Shown here: positions 53,449 to 61,918 of the stretch, one piece after another
Position numbering within the stretch: position 1 is the stretch's first letter
Layout of the letters: each line of letters opens with the position of its first letter
NCBI GenBank assembly: GCA_020352215.1
Contig: CP070675.1
Location: forward strand, 4,742,098 to 4,806,097
From: Phycisphaerales bacterium
GTDB lineage: Bacteria; Planctomycetota; Phycisphaerae; Sedimentisphaerales; Anaerobacaceae
Length of the DNA stretch: 64,000 bases
Direction: 5' to 3'
Position numbers and translations under genes: made by a program
Notes under the pieces: model-generated
Database searches by the model: none
The model's input: the letters and a program-made list of their open reading frames with translations, nothing else
Told to the model about the DNA's origin: nothing

Positions 53449-54132
53449 CTATTCGTATCGTACCAGCGGCGTCAAACCAGCCTTGACCTTATCGCCTATT
53501 CGGACCAGGCACTTCGCATTTTCGCGAGCGGTCAGATACAATTCCGTCCTGGAACCGAACTTTATCATCCCGAATTCTTCACCCCCGGCCAGTTCCTGCC
53601 CCTGGCTCACTCGACAAACTATCCGGCGAGCAATCGCTCCACTGATTTGCCGGACTATGAGTCTGTCCCGAGGTTCATCAGTTCTGACTAAACCCAGATC
53701 GTTGGACTCGTTGACTCGACTCGAATCCGGATCCATAGCGTTCCTGTACTTGCCACGCTTATATGTGACCTTCTCGACTCTTACCTTACAGGGAGCCCGG
53801 TTGATATGAGTGTCGAAGATACTCAAGAAAATGCCGATCCGCAGAGCTGAGCCGCCAATAAAGTTGTCTTCCTGTAACAGCTCAATGCTGGTCACTCGCC
53901 CGTCGGCAGGCGCCAGCAGGACACTGCTGTCCGAGGGATAGCAGCGCCGTGGATCCCGGAAGAACGACAGAATCCACACGAGGACGACGCCCAGGACCAC
54001 CTCTGCCAAAACGATAGCCCACGGGGGCGAAAAAGCCCTCGAGGCCACAGGAAGAACAGTCATTACGGCAAGCACTGTGGCAGGCCAGACAACTACCTGA
54101 GGCCAGCCGTATTTGGTCAAAGGGATTTTCAT
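53449..54132 (-). CDS. psd: Phosphatidylserine decarboxylase (short, archaeal/Gram-positive type)
   Basis: Makes phosphatidylethanolamine from phosphatidylserine; pyruvoyl enzyme. The start ATG 54132 gives 227 residues, typical of the short type; the longer upstream frame has no support. N-terminal membrane segments (VVVWPATVLAVMTVLPVA, AIVLAEVVLGVVLVWIL) are followed by FFRDPRR, LLAPADGRV, IFLSIFDTHINRAP and the self-cleavage region FGMIKFGSRTEL, where the Ser of GS becomes the pyruvoyl group. Upstream of its start, up to 54735, there is only a terminator hairpin and no gene. Confidence 0.9.
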   Translation of the reverse strand: MKIPLTKYGWPQVVVWPATVLAVMTVLPVASRAFSPPWAIVLAEVVLGVVLVWILSFFRDPRRCYPSDSSVLLAPADGRVTSIELLQEDNFIGGSALRIGIFLSIFDTHINRAPCKVRVEKVTYKRGKYRNAMDPDSSRVNESNDLGLVRTDEPRDRLIVRQISGAIARRIVCRVSQGQELAGGEEFGMIKFGSRTELYLTARENAKCLVRIGDKVKAGLTPLVRYE

Positions 54133-54395
54133 ACATAACTCAAAGCAAATCGGCGGTGGACCACTATTTTGAGCCAAGCACGCCACCGCCACCTCTCGCC
54201 AAGTCATAGCGCTGCGAATGGGGCCACAAATCTGAGCGTCCCGCCAGAGGCGCATCCTTCGTCAATGCCAAGCCCTTTGCTTCTGCCTCCTGGTTACATC
54301 CAGAAACCTAGGCCAGGAGGCCAAAGACCATGGAGTTCTACGCTCACACGCTCTCTGTAGCGCATTGTACGCTTTTGGAGCCCGCAATCAACAGA

Positions 54396-54425
54396 AAAAG
54401 GCCGATAGGTAGGAATCGGCCTTTT
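54396..54425. terminator. Strong bidirectional terminator hairpin
   Basis: An uninterrupted 11-base stem, AAAAGGCCGAT / ATCGGCCTTTT, with the loop AGGTAGGA. Flanking A and T runs allow termination on either strand; on the minus strand it would end the transcript of the broken TPR gene. Confidence 0.8.
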
Positions 54426-54735
54426 GGAAGAGGGTGATGACGCAGGGTCTCACGCCAGCCTCGTCGTGGGAACGAGGCGGCATCTTTGTGTGGTCCTTGA
54501 TAGAGACACTTCCCCTTTTCTTCGGGTCCGCGAGATAAAACAAGCGTGCCCACCAGTCCCCTATCCATAATTACAGACGTACTCCGGGACAAAAAGTTAC
54601 ACATTTTCCAGGAATCAGAAGCAAAAAACACAAAAATATGATGATAGCAAGGAGGCCGGCACAATCCCACCAGCCTCTTTCGCCAATGCGGTTTCAGGTA
54701 AATACGCCAACAAAGCCCAATTTCTCCGATCGCTT

Positions 54736-55463
54736 CTATCGTGCCGCGAGGGGAATCAGCTGAGCATCCACGGTAACGTCAATCTGGCCCGAATTTTCAT
54801 ACCACTGTTCCCAATCTGCTATTGCCTGCTCCCTTTCTTGGGCACTTGCGCCAGTGTCGTAGCCAAAGTTCGGCATGGTTCAATACAGGGTAACACTCTT
54901 CTGGAGATGCCACCCACTCGGGATATTCGTAATGCCTTTTATTGTCGATAGTTACATCGACCATATAATCTATGTAACGGCTCTTACGAGTGTTACCCAA
55001 GCCCTGGCGAAACTGAACCATGCCCAAAGTTCTGACCCGTCACGATCCTCAGGCGATTGATCATCATCGCAAGACCTTGTTCGTTAGTCGGCCCCTCGTG
55101 GCATCTCTCTCGCATCCCATCAGCACGACGCAGTGGGTCATCGGCAAGGTCAAACAAGTCCGCTGCTTTGATGTTCCGCAAAGCAGCAATCACCTTCGCC
55201 AAAGCTTTGTTGATATCCTCTTCGGCCGCCTCCTCCATACCTTGCTTCGCATATGCCAAGCCACGCGCAAAATGGCAGTAGGAAGCGTCCCAGCTATGGA
55301 TGCGAAACATGTCGATAACTTTGGAAGACCTCCAAACGGCTAGACTATGTTCTCCAACTTCGTAGTGGGCGCGACCCTTCCAGAACCACGCCCAGTTGCG
55401 CCAAGGTTGGATTTTGACTGTCTTGGTGAAAATTGTGGAAATTTGCCAAAATATTGTTGACAA
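54736..55463 (-). pseudogene. TPR-like protein broken by two frameshifts
   Basis: Three frames read as one protein. The first, from about 55463, contains TPR-like helices (WFWKGRAHYEVGEHSLAVW, YCHFARGLAYAKQGMEEAAEEDINKAL in parts) to RIVTGQNFG. Near 55020 the frame changes to MVQFRQGLGNTRKSRYIDY and WVASPEECYPVLNHA. Near 54880 it changes again to PNFGYDTGASAQEREQAI and WEQWYENSGQIDVTVDAQL, stopping at 54736. The last block resembles ends of planctomycete repeat-protein regulators. Start uncertain. Real decay or two indel errors. Confidence 0.6.
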
Positions 55464-55499
55464 ATAAGCGCCGCCGTCGTAGTATTAGTAGTGGATGAA

Positions 55500-55752
55500 G
55501 GTAGATAGGTTGGCAAGTTTATAATACTTCTATTTGCCATCATATATCGTTGTCATTTCATACCTCTGACCTACCTGCCAAACAGAGAAGTTCTTTTACA
55601 GATTGGCTCGCGCAGTTGAGCCGAGAGAAGGTTGCTCTTAGGAGAACGTACGCCGACAGAAAAACACCAAATAGGTAGGTCGGGAAACTTATCATAGAAT
55701 AGGTTGTCATTATAGTAAGTTTCCATTTCCTTTCCCAATTCTCAACCTACCT
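55500..55752. other. Two tandem nested-hairpin elements
   Basis: Copy 1 (55500-55576): outer arms GGTAG / CTACC and AGGT / ACCT around an inner stem GGCAA / TTGCC. Copy 2 (55673-55752): outer arms AGGTAGGT / ACCTACCT, a perfect eight-base stem, around an inner stem GGAAACTTA / TAAGTTTCC. Both end ACCTACCTGCC. The inner stems differ in sequence but keep pairing. The 345 bases that follow, up to the gene at 56101, contain no other gene I can support. Confidence 0.45.
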
Positions 55753-56100
55753 GCCTAAGTAGCGACTCGTATCGCGGTTGGCATTCGCTTTGGCCCAATT
55801 GCCGGCTTACACTTTGCGGGAGGCAAACGCGCAGAGCCTTTTGATAAAAACCGTTATCGGTTTTGCGGTTCTGTTTGAACCGGCCGTTCTCAGGCAAAGT
55901 TACTTAACCAAGGAGATTTGCGGAAAGAACAGTGCCAGATGAGTATGAGTTGTTCGTTGGCAAGGACAGGCGAGTTGCGGGCCGGACGCATCGGAGCGAA
56001 TTTGGCCGGCATCAATTGATTGCATTCATTCGAACATAACTGAATTGTGCTTGAGAACGGCTGAGCCCGCAAATCTCCAACAAACGAAAGGAGACAGAAA

Positions 56101-57000
56101 ATGGAACGGAAAGGTTTCACGCTGGTCGAGCTGTTGGTCGTGATTGCGATCATAGCTCTGTTGATGGGCATACTTATGCCCGCATTGGCGAGGGTAAGGC
56201 AAATCGCCTTCCGGATGGTTTGCGGGACGAACCTATCCGGCATTGGCAAGGCGATGCTTATCTACGCCAACGACTATGAGGATGAGCTCCCGCGTGCGGG
56301 CTTTACCAACTCTGTCTGGGGTGCGCCGATTGCAGCGTGGGATGCGCCGGACCGGGCTACCGCCTTCGCAGACGGCAAAGCCACGATTACGTCCAGCTTC
56401 TATCTGCTGGTGAAGTACGCTGAGGTGACGCCCAAGTCATTTGTGTGCAAGAGCGATGCCGGCACGACCGAGTTCAAACTCAGTGACTACCCATTGCGCA
56501 ACAGTCTGTGCCAAGAGCTCATTGACGCATGGGACTTTGGGGGCGAGGGCAGGAGCGGTGAGCCGCCGACAACCCATTGCAGCTACAGTTACCATAACCC
56601 GTATGGTTTGTACGCTCTGACGACGTCGAGCGAGCCGGGTATGGCCGTGGCGGCAGACCGAAATCCGTGGCTAAACTCGCCCGCGGCAACTGCTCCGACA
56701 GACATGTCGGGCTTTGTGCCTGACCTGCCGCCAACCTTCAACGGCACATCCGAGCAGGCCAAGCGAGGAAACGCCATAGCCCACCAGAATGACGGCCAGA
56801 ACGTGCTGTTCCTGGACAGCCACGTGACATTCGAGAAACGCGCGTTCTGTGGCATTGAGGATGACAACGTCTACACTTATGTGATGGCCGGTGCGACCAC
56901 AGGTTCTCCGCTGGGCGAGATGCCCTATATGGGCGCCGTGCCAGGTTGCAGGAAAGACTCATATCTGGTACACGACGGAGAAGGAGAACGCAGAAGATGA
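56101..57000 (+). CDS. Type II-pseudopilin-like protein (prepilin signal, H-X9-DG-like tail)
   Basis: A 299-residue protein with a class III prepilin leader: GFTLVELLVVIAIIALLMGI near residue 5, with the G/F cleavage site and Glu at +5. The mature helix continues to LARVRQIAFRMVC. The globular part has YANDYEDELPRAG, a planctomycete-typical block, and near the end AHQNDGQNVLFLDSHVTFEK, the H-x-n-DG-like motif of these proteins. They are very numerous in planctomycetes and are thought to be exported by a type II/IV-like system. The start has AAAGGAG seven to eight bases upstream. Confidence 0.88.
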   Translation: MERKGFTLVELLVVIAIIALLMGILMPALARVRQIAFRMVCGTNLSGIGKAMLIYANDYEDELPRAGFTNSVWGAPIAAWDAPDRATAFADGKATITSSFYLLVKYAEVTPKSFVCKSDAGTTEFKLSDYPLRNSLCQELIDAWDFGGEGRSGEPPTTHCSYSYHNPYGLYALTTSSEPGMAVAADRNPWLNSPAATAPTDMSGFVPDLPPTFNGTSEQAKRGNAIAHQNDGQNVLFLDSHVTFEKRAFCGIEDDNVYTYVMAGATTGSPLGEMPYMGAVPGCRKDSYLVHDGEGERRR

Positions 57001-57070
57001 GTGGGGCAGAAGAAGTAGGGCCGTGCTAATAGGCCAGTAACAGCGACTGTCCTTGCCTTAGGTGCTTTTC

Positions 57071-57110
57071 AGCGGCCTTGTGTTGGACAGACACAGGGCC
57101 GCTTTCTCAT
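57071..57110 (+). terminator. Terminator after the pseudopilin gene
   Basis: AGCGGCC-TTGTGT / ACACAG-GGCCGCT stem (57071-57103) with a short loop, followed by TTTCTCAT. Confidence 0.65.
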
Positions 57111-57159
57111 TCGTGGCCGGCGATCTGACGGGATCCCCCGAATTGTATTTGGCCACAAT

Positions 57160-57188
57160 TTGTCATCGCTGACTATTTATGTTAGAGT
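57160..57188 (+). promoter_or_regulatory. Predicted promoter of the aconitase operon
   Basis: TTGTCA (57160-57165), a 17-base spacer and TAGAGT (57183-57188). It overlaps a possible in-frame start at 57160, which argues for a later translation start. Confidence 0.4.
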
Positions 57189-57219
57189 GTGCTTCTTTGA
57201 TTTACAGGAAGTGCACGAA

Positions 57220-59199
57220 TTGGGACAAACGCTTATCTACAAAATACTATCTGAGCACGTCGTCGACGGCAAACTCGAAGCTGGCCAGCAGATCGGCATT
57301 CGAATCGACCAGACTCTGACGCAGGATGCTACCGGCACGACTGCGTTTTTGCTGTACGAGTCGATGGGCGCGGCCCGAGTCAAGACGGACCTGTCGGTCA
57401 GCTATGTGGACCACAATACGGCAGGATTTGGGCCCGAGAACCACAATGACCATTTGTACCTCCAGACGGTGGCTGCAAAATGCGGGGTCCACCACTCTCG
57501 GGCGGGCAACGGGATTTGTCATCAGGTCCACCTCGAGCGGTTTGGCAAGCCAGGGGCGACGCTGTTGGGCAGTGATTCACATACACCGACCGCGGGCGGG
57601 ATTGGCACGCTGGCCATCGGGGCCGGCGGGCTGGACGTGGCGGTGGCAATGGCCGGCGGGCCTTTCTACCTGAGATGTCCGAAGGTCCTGGGGGTGAGGC
57701 TCGTTGGTGTACTCCGGGATTGGGTGGCTGCGAAAGACGTCATTCTCAAGCTGCTTAGCATACTTTCGACAAAGGGCAACGTTGGCTGGGCGGTGGAGTA
57801 CTTCGGCGACGGGGCCGGTACGCTCTCGGTGCCGCAACGAGCCACAATAACTAACATGGGAGCTGAGTTAGGCGTGACAACGAGTATCTTTAGCAGCGAC
57901 CAGCAGACCAGAGGATTCCTGGCGGCCCAGAAACGGGAGCAAGACTACCGGGAGCTTTCGGCCGATCCGGATGCCGAGTACGACCGAGTAATTGAGATCA
58001 ACCTGGCCGAGCTGGAACCGATGGCGGCTTGTCCGTCCTCCCCGGACAATGTCAGGCCAATCAGTGAGATTGCCGGCACCAAGGCAGGCCAGGTAGTGAT
58101 CGGTAGTTGCACGAATTCGAGCTTCGCCGATTTGATGATGGTGGCACGGGTACTCGCGGGCAGGAAGATAGAGGAGATGGTTGAGTTTGCGATAGCGCCC
58201 GGCAGTAGAGAGGTTCTGAATATGTTGGCTGAGAACGGCGCTTTGTCGGATGTGATTTCAGCGGGTGCACGGATTTTGGAATCGGGCTGCGGCCCGTGTA
58301 TCGGCCAGGGCTTCTCTCCGGCCGATGGGGTCGTGAGCTTGCGGACGTTCAACAGGAACTTCGCGGGACGTAGCGGAACAAAGGGTGATCAGGTCTACCT
58401 GGTCAGTCCCGAGACTGCGGTTGCCTCGGCCTTGATCGGGCGGATTACCGACCCCCGCGACCTGCCGAAACTGTTGGGCATAGAGTATCCAAGAACTGAA
58501 CTGCCCAATGAGTTCATTATCAATGACAATATGATAGAGCAGCCGTTGAGTGTGCAGCAGGCAGCCAAGGTCGAAGTGTTGCACGGGCCCACGATCGTCG
58601 TTCCCGATGCGCCGCCGCCGCTGCCGAAGCGGCTAACCGGTAAGGTTCTTCTAAAGTGCGGCGATAAGATTACCACCGACCACATTATGCCGGCCGGGAC
58701 CTTCCTGAAATTGCGGTCGAATGTGCCCGAGTACGCGAAGGTGGTCTTTAACTGTTTCAATAAACAAGGTGAGCCAACGTTTGCCGAGCGTGCGCTCAAG
58801 CTGAAGGAAAAGGCAGTAGCGGGCATTATCGTGGCGGGCGAGAGCTATGGCCAGGGCTCTTCACGAGAGCACGCGGCACTCTGTCCAATGTACCTGGGTG
58901 TGCGGGCTGTCATCGCAAAGAGTATCGAGCGAATCCACAAAGCAAACCTGGTCAACTTCTGCATCGTGCCGATTGAGTTTGCCGACCCGGGTGCCTACGA
59001 CAGCATTGAAGCTGAGGACGATCTGCTGGTCGACGGGCTGCTTGAGGCGATAGAGAACAGTGATGAAGTGAAGATTGCCAGGCTGGATGGCTCAGTCGAT
59101 TTTGTGGGTAAGCTTGACTTGTCGGCCAGAGACCGAGAGATCCTGCTGTCGGCAGGGCTTCTTAACTACACGCGCAGCAAGGCAGCAGCAAGTGAGTGA
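57220..59199 (+). CDS. Aconitate hydratase family protein (Aquifex/archaeal type)
   Basis: TCA-cycle enzyme converting citrate to isocitrate, or a homoaconitase-like relative. The start is taken as TTG 57220 (MGQTLIYKILSEHVVDG), with AGGA 10 bases upstream; GTG 57211 is possible. The 4Fe-4S Cys are in VVIGSCTNSSFADL and ILESGCGPCIGQG. Other family blocks: DQTLTQDATGT, YVDHNT, GSDSHTPTAGGIGTLAIGAGGLDVA and, in the swivel domain, KITTDHIMPAG and GQGSSREHAALCPMYLG. At about 659 residues it matches the single-chain putative aconitase subfamily. Its stop overlaps the next gene start by eight bases. Confidence 0.9.
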   Translation: MGQTLIYKILSEHVVDGKLEAGQQIGIRIDQTLTQDATGTTAFLLYESMGAARVKTDLSVSYVDHNTAGFGPENHNDHLYLQTVAAKCGVHHSRAGNGICHQVHLERFGKPGATLLGSDSHTPTAGGIGTLAIGAGGLDVAVAMAGGPFYLRCPKVLGVRLVGVLRDWVAAKDVILKLLSILSTKGNVGWAVEYFGDGAGTLSVPQRATITNMGAELGVTTSIFSSDQQTRGFLAAQKREQDYRELSADPDAEYDRVIEINLAELEPMAACPSSPDNVRPISEIAGTKAGQVVIGSCTNSSFADLMMVARVLAGRKIEEMVEFAIAPGSREVLNMLAENGALSDVISAGARILESGCGPCIGQGFSPADGVVSLRTFNRNFAGRSGTKGDQVYLVSPETAVASALIGRITDPRDLPKLLGIEYPRTELPNEFIINDNMIEQPLSVQQAAKVEVLHGPTIVVPDAPPPLPKRLTGKVLLKCGDKITTDHIMPAGTFLKLRSNVPEYAKVVFNCFNKQGEPTFAERALKLKEKAVAGIIVAGESYGQGSSREHAALCPMYLGVRAVIAKSIERIHKANLVNFCIVPIEFADPGAYDSIEAEDDLLVDGLLEAIENSDEVKIARLDGSVDFVGKLDLSARDREILLSAGLLNYTRSKAAASE

Positions 59200-59716
59200 T
59201 AAGATCGTGTCCATCTTCGGTACCGGCAAGGCCGGGCCGGGTGATCCGGCTTACGACGTGGCTGAAGAAGTAGGCAGATTACTGGCTCGGGCCGGTTATA
59301 CAATCGCCAACGGGGGCTACGGCGGAACGATGCGGGCCGCGGCCAAAGGGGCAGCCGAGGTCGGAGGCGAGATTATCGGCGTCACGTGCTCAGCTTTTGC
59401 GGGCAGCAAGGCAAACGAGTATGTCACTCGTGAAATCGCTACTGGATCGTTGGATGAGAGGCTCGATACTCTGGTACAACTTGGGCGGGCGTATGTGGTC
59501 TTGCCCGGGGGGACGGGGACACTGCTGGAATTGGCAAAGGTGTGGGAGTTGAAGAATAAGGGCTTCCTCGAAGTCGACAGACCGATTATACTTGTGGGCG
59601 AATTCTGGAAGCCGTTGGTGAATTTAATCGTTGGTGAGGACCCAGGCGGCAAACATTATGTTGACTTTGCCGCCGAGCCCGGCAGAGTTGTAGATCTCGT
59701 TGCGGGCTGTTCGTAG
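59192..59716 (+). CDS. LOG/lysine-decarboxylase-like family protein
   Basis: A 174-residue Rossmann-like protein. The start GTG 59192 lies inside the aconitase end (GTGAGTGA), so translation is coupled. Signature blocks: IFGTGKAGPGDPAYDVA, ANGGYGGTMRAAAKGA and the PGGTGTLLELAKVWELKNKGF motif (GGxGTxxE), which binds nucleotide phosphates. Some relatives are cytokinin-ribotide phosphoribohydrolases (LOG); bacterial members usually act on nucleotides. Specific role here unknown. Confidence 0.85.
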   Translation: MSDKIVSIFGTGKAGPGDPAYDVAEEVGRLLARAGYTIANGGYGGTMRAAAKGAAEVGGEIIGVTCSAFAGSKANEYVTREIATGSLDERLDTLVQLGRAYVVLPGGTGTLLELAKVWELKNKGFLEVDRPIILVGEFWKPLVNLIVGEDPGGKHYVDFAAEPGRVVDLVAGCS

Positions 59717-59731
59717 CTTGTGATTGTTCGC

Positions 59732-60562
59732 ATGGGCAGAGAACTTATATACGCGGTTCTGGGACTGGCATTGAGCATTACTGCGAGGCAGGCAGGACTT
59801 GGCGCGAGCAAGACCGACCGGGGGCTGCTTCGTGAGGGCTTTCTGTTCAAGGGTGTCGACGGCAAGATGAGCCGGGGTGATAGTAGCGACGAATGGTTCT
59901 TCGAGCCCGGCTCTGACATTAGCGTTGATGGAGATCCTGTCAAAGCAGGGACGCGACTTAGACTGCTCCCTTCGGCGGCGTTGGAGACGATGGTCCCTGA
60001 CGCCAATAACCAGCCTGCGGCGGACTTGAAACTCTGGGCCAAAGTGACAAGGTACAAGGGCGAAAACTTTGTTCTGCCTGTTTACTTTCTACCGCTCAGC
60101 AAGGTCGAGGAGTCTGCACCTTCGAGACCTGACGGTGGGGTTGAGCACTCGACTTCGCAGGAATCGCAGCAGAGACCGGACCCAACCGCCCTCAAGCCTG
60201 GCGCCGAGCTGGGCATACCGCAGGAGGTCATGGACAAGCTCAAGAAAAGAAAGACCATCCGCCGGCAGCCGGCTGCGCAATCCGCTACGAAGCCGGACAC
60301 TATTATCGTAGATAGGGTGGGCTTTATCCGCCATATGGGACCGCAGGCATTTTTTGCTCTTGATGCCATCGGCCGAAACGTTCAGCACACGTCGTTTGGG
60401 CTGCTGCCTTGCCGGACGTTGGAGTTGGCCCAAAGGCAGCTGGTTGCCCAGCCGGATCCGATCCGGTTCAGGGTGGCAGGAATCGTGACCGAATACAAAG
60501 GAAAGAAGTTGTTGCTGCTGCAGAAGGCAACGCGAGTCTACAGCCACGGGAACTTCGATTGA
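59732..60562 (+). CDS. Exported protein of unknown function in the aconitase-hisD run
   Basis: A 276-residue protein starting at ATG 59732 (GTG 59720 possible); neither has a clear ribosome site. Signal peptide ELIYAVLGLALSITARQAGLGA. Residues about 30-130 contain GFLFKGVDGKMSR, WFFEPGSDISVDGDPVKAGT and LWAKVTRYKGENFVLPVYFLPLSK; a second, similar segment near the end reads RFRVAGIVTEYKGKKLLLLQKATRVYSHGNF. The two halves share the KG(E/K)xxLLP-type end, with a Pro/Ser-rich linker between, so this may be an internal duplication. Function unknown. Confidence 0.7.
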   Translation: MGRELIYAVLGLALSITARQAGLGASKTDRGLLREGFLFKGVDGKMSRGDSSDEWFFEPGSDISVDGDPVKAGTRLRLLPSAALETMVPDANNQPAADLKLWAKVTRYKGENFVLPVYFLPLSKVEESAPSRPDGGVEHSTSQESQQRPDPTALKPGAELGIPQEVMDKLKKRKTIRRQPAAQSATKPDTIIVDRVGFIRHMGPQAFFALDAIGRNVQHTSFGLLPCRTLELAQRQLVAQPDPIRFRVAGIVTEYKGKKLLLLQKATRVYSHGNFD

Positions 60563-60577
60563 TGGCGGAACAAGTAC

Positions 60578-61903
60578 ATGGCCCCCAAATTTGAACAAAT
60601 CCTTATTCTATCATCACAGAGTGACTTCGAGGAGAAGATCGCAAGACTGCGCTCTGAGATGTTGTTGGCAGCAAGGTCCGCCGGCTACGGCAGCGAGCAG
60701 GGTAAGGTCGTCGTCGACATTCTTCACGATGTGGCCGAGCGCGGCGACGAGGCGGTGGCTGAATACACTGAGAAGTTCGACTCAGTTAGACTAACACCGG
60801 AGCAGTTTGGTTTAAGCCGCGCGGAACTAAAGGCCGCTCACGAGGCAACTGACACGGCGGTTCTGGATTCACTCCGCAAGGCCATCCGCAACGTCAGGGA
60901 ATATCAGAGAAAGATATTCATTGGCAATCGCTCGGATTTCTCAGAGGGCACCGGGATAAGATACACACCGTTGCGACGCGTGGGCGTTTGTGTTCCTGGT
61001 GCGGCTGCGCCGTTGCCCTCCACGGTGATAATGACGGTAGTTCCAGCGCAGGTGGCCGGCGTCAAGGAGATCGCGGTGGTATCACCGCCCAGGCACAAAG
61101 GCAGTATTCATCCGGTAATTCTCGCAGTCTGTCACGAACTCGGAGTCGATGAAGTCTATCGCATAGGCGGTGTTCAAGCAGTCGCAGCTCTGGCCTCGGA
61201 AGAGGGCAACATACCGAAGGTCGATATGATCGTTGGTCCGGGCAACAAATGGGTGCAGTCGGCCAAGAAGAACGTGTCCGGTGACTATGTAGGAATCGAC
61301 TGCATTGCCGGGCCAAGCGAAGCGCTAATAGTCGCCAACGAACAAGCCAATCCGGCCTGGGTAGCTGCGGACATGCTTGGCCAGGCCGAGCACGGACCTG
61401 ACAGTAGCGCAATCGTTGTGACAGACTCGGAGCAAACGGCCAAGGCGGTTCTTGAAGAGCTAAAAAAGCAGGTTGGGCAGCTACCAAGAGCTGAGGATGC
61501 AAAGGCGTCTCTACTATCGTACAGCCGAATCATCGTTGTCGATGACATGGACATGGCAATCCAAATCGCTGACGATTTTGCTGCAGAGCACCTGGAGGTG
61601 CAGTGCGGGGACGAGAGCAGAGAAATCGCAAATGGAATAAGTAACGCCGGGGCGATTTTCGTCGGCCCGTACACGCCGGTGGCCGTGGGGGACTACTGGG
61701 CCGGGCCCAGCCACACACTACCCACAGGAACAAGGGCGAAGTTCTCGAGCGCGCTGACCAGCAACGATTTCGTGAAGTCGATAAGTGTTGTCGAATACGA
61801 TAAGGAGAGACTGGCGGCGAGCGCCGATGACATTGTTCGGCTCGCCGAGGTTGAAGGGCTCGACGCTCATGCCAGGAGCGTCAAGATTCGCCTGGACACG
61901 TAG
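60578..61903 (+). CDS. hisD: Histidinol dehydrogenase
   Basis: Last enzyme of histidine synthesis: oxidises histidinol to histidine with two NAD. 441 residues, usual length. Family blocks: GVCVPGAAAPLPSTVIMTVVPAQVAGV (in part), YRIGGVQAVAALASEEGN, VGPGNKWVQSAKKNV, GIDCIAGPSEALIVANE, then the zinc-site region with NAGAIFVGPYTPVAVGDYWAGPSHTLPT. It starts 15 bases after the exported protein gene, with GGCGGA before ATG. No other his genes are in the window. Confidence 0.95.
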   Translation: MAPKFEQILILSSQSDFEEKIARLRSEMLLAARSAGYGSEQGKVVVDILHDVAERGDEAVAEYTEKFDSVRLTPEQFGLSRAELKAAHEATDTAVLDSLRKAIRNVREYQRKIFIGNRSDFSEGTGIRYTPLRRVGVCVPGAAAPLPSTVIMTVVPAQVAGVKEIAVVSPPRHKGSIHPVILAVCHELGVDEVYRIGGVQAVAALASEEGNIPKVDMIVGPGNKWVQSAKKNVSGDYVGIDCIAGPSEALIVANEQANPAWVAADMLGQAEHGPDSSAIVVTDSEQTAKAVLEELKKQVGQLPRAEDAKASLLSYSRIIVVDDMDMAIQIADDFAAEHLEVQCGDESREIANGISNAGAIFVGPYTPVAVGDYWAGPSHTLPTGTRAKFSSALTSNDFVKSISVVEYDKERLAASADDIVRLAEVEGLDAHARSVKIRLDT

Positions 61904-61918
61904 CCCGGGCCATCCTTG

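Noticed and set aside
55800-56100. Sequence GGAGGCAAACGCGCAGAGCC considered as a c-di-GMP riboswitch core
   Set aside because: It lacks the second helix and the conserved GAAA/receptor pair of the GEMM motif; similarity is limited to a few bases.
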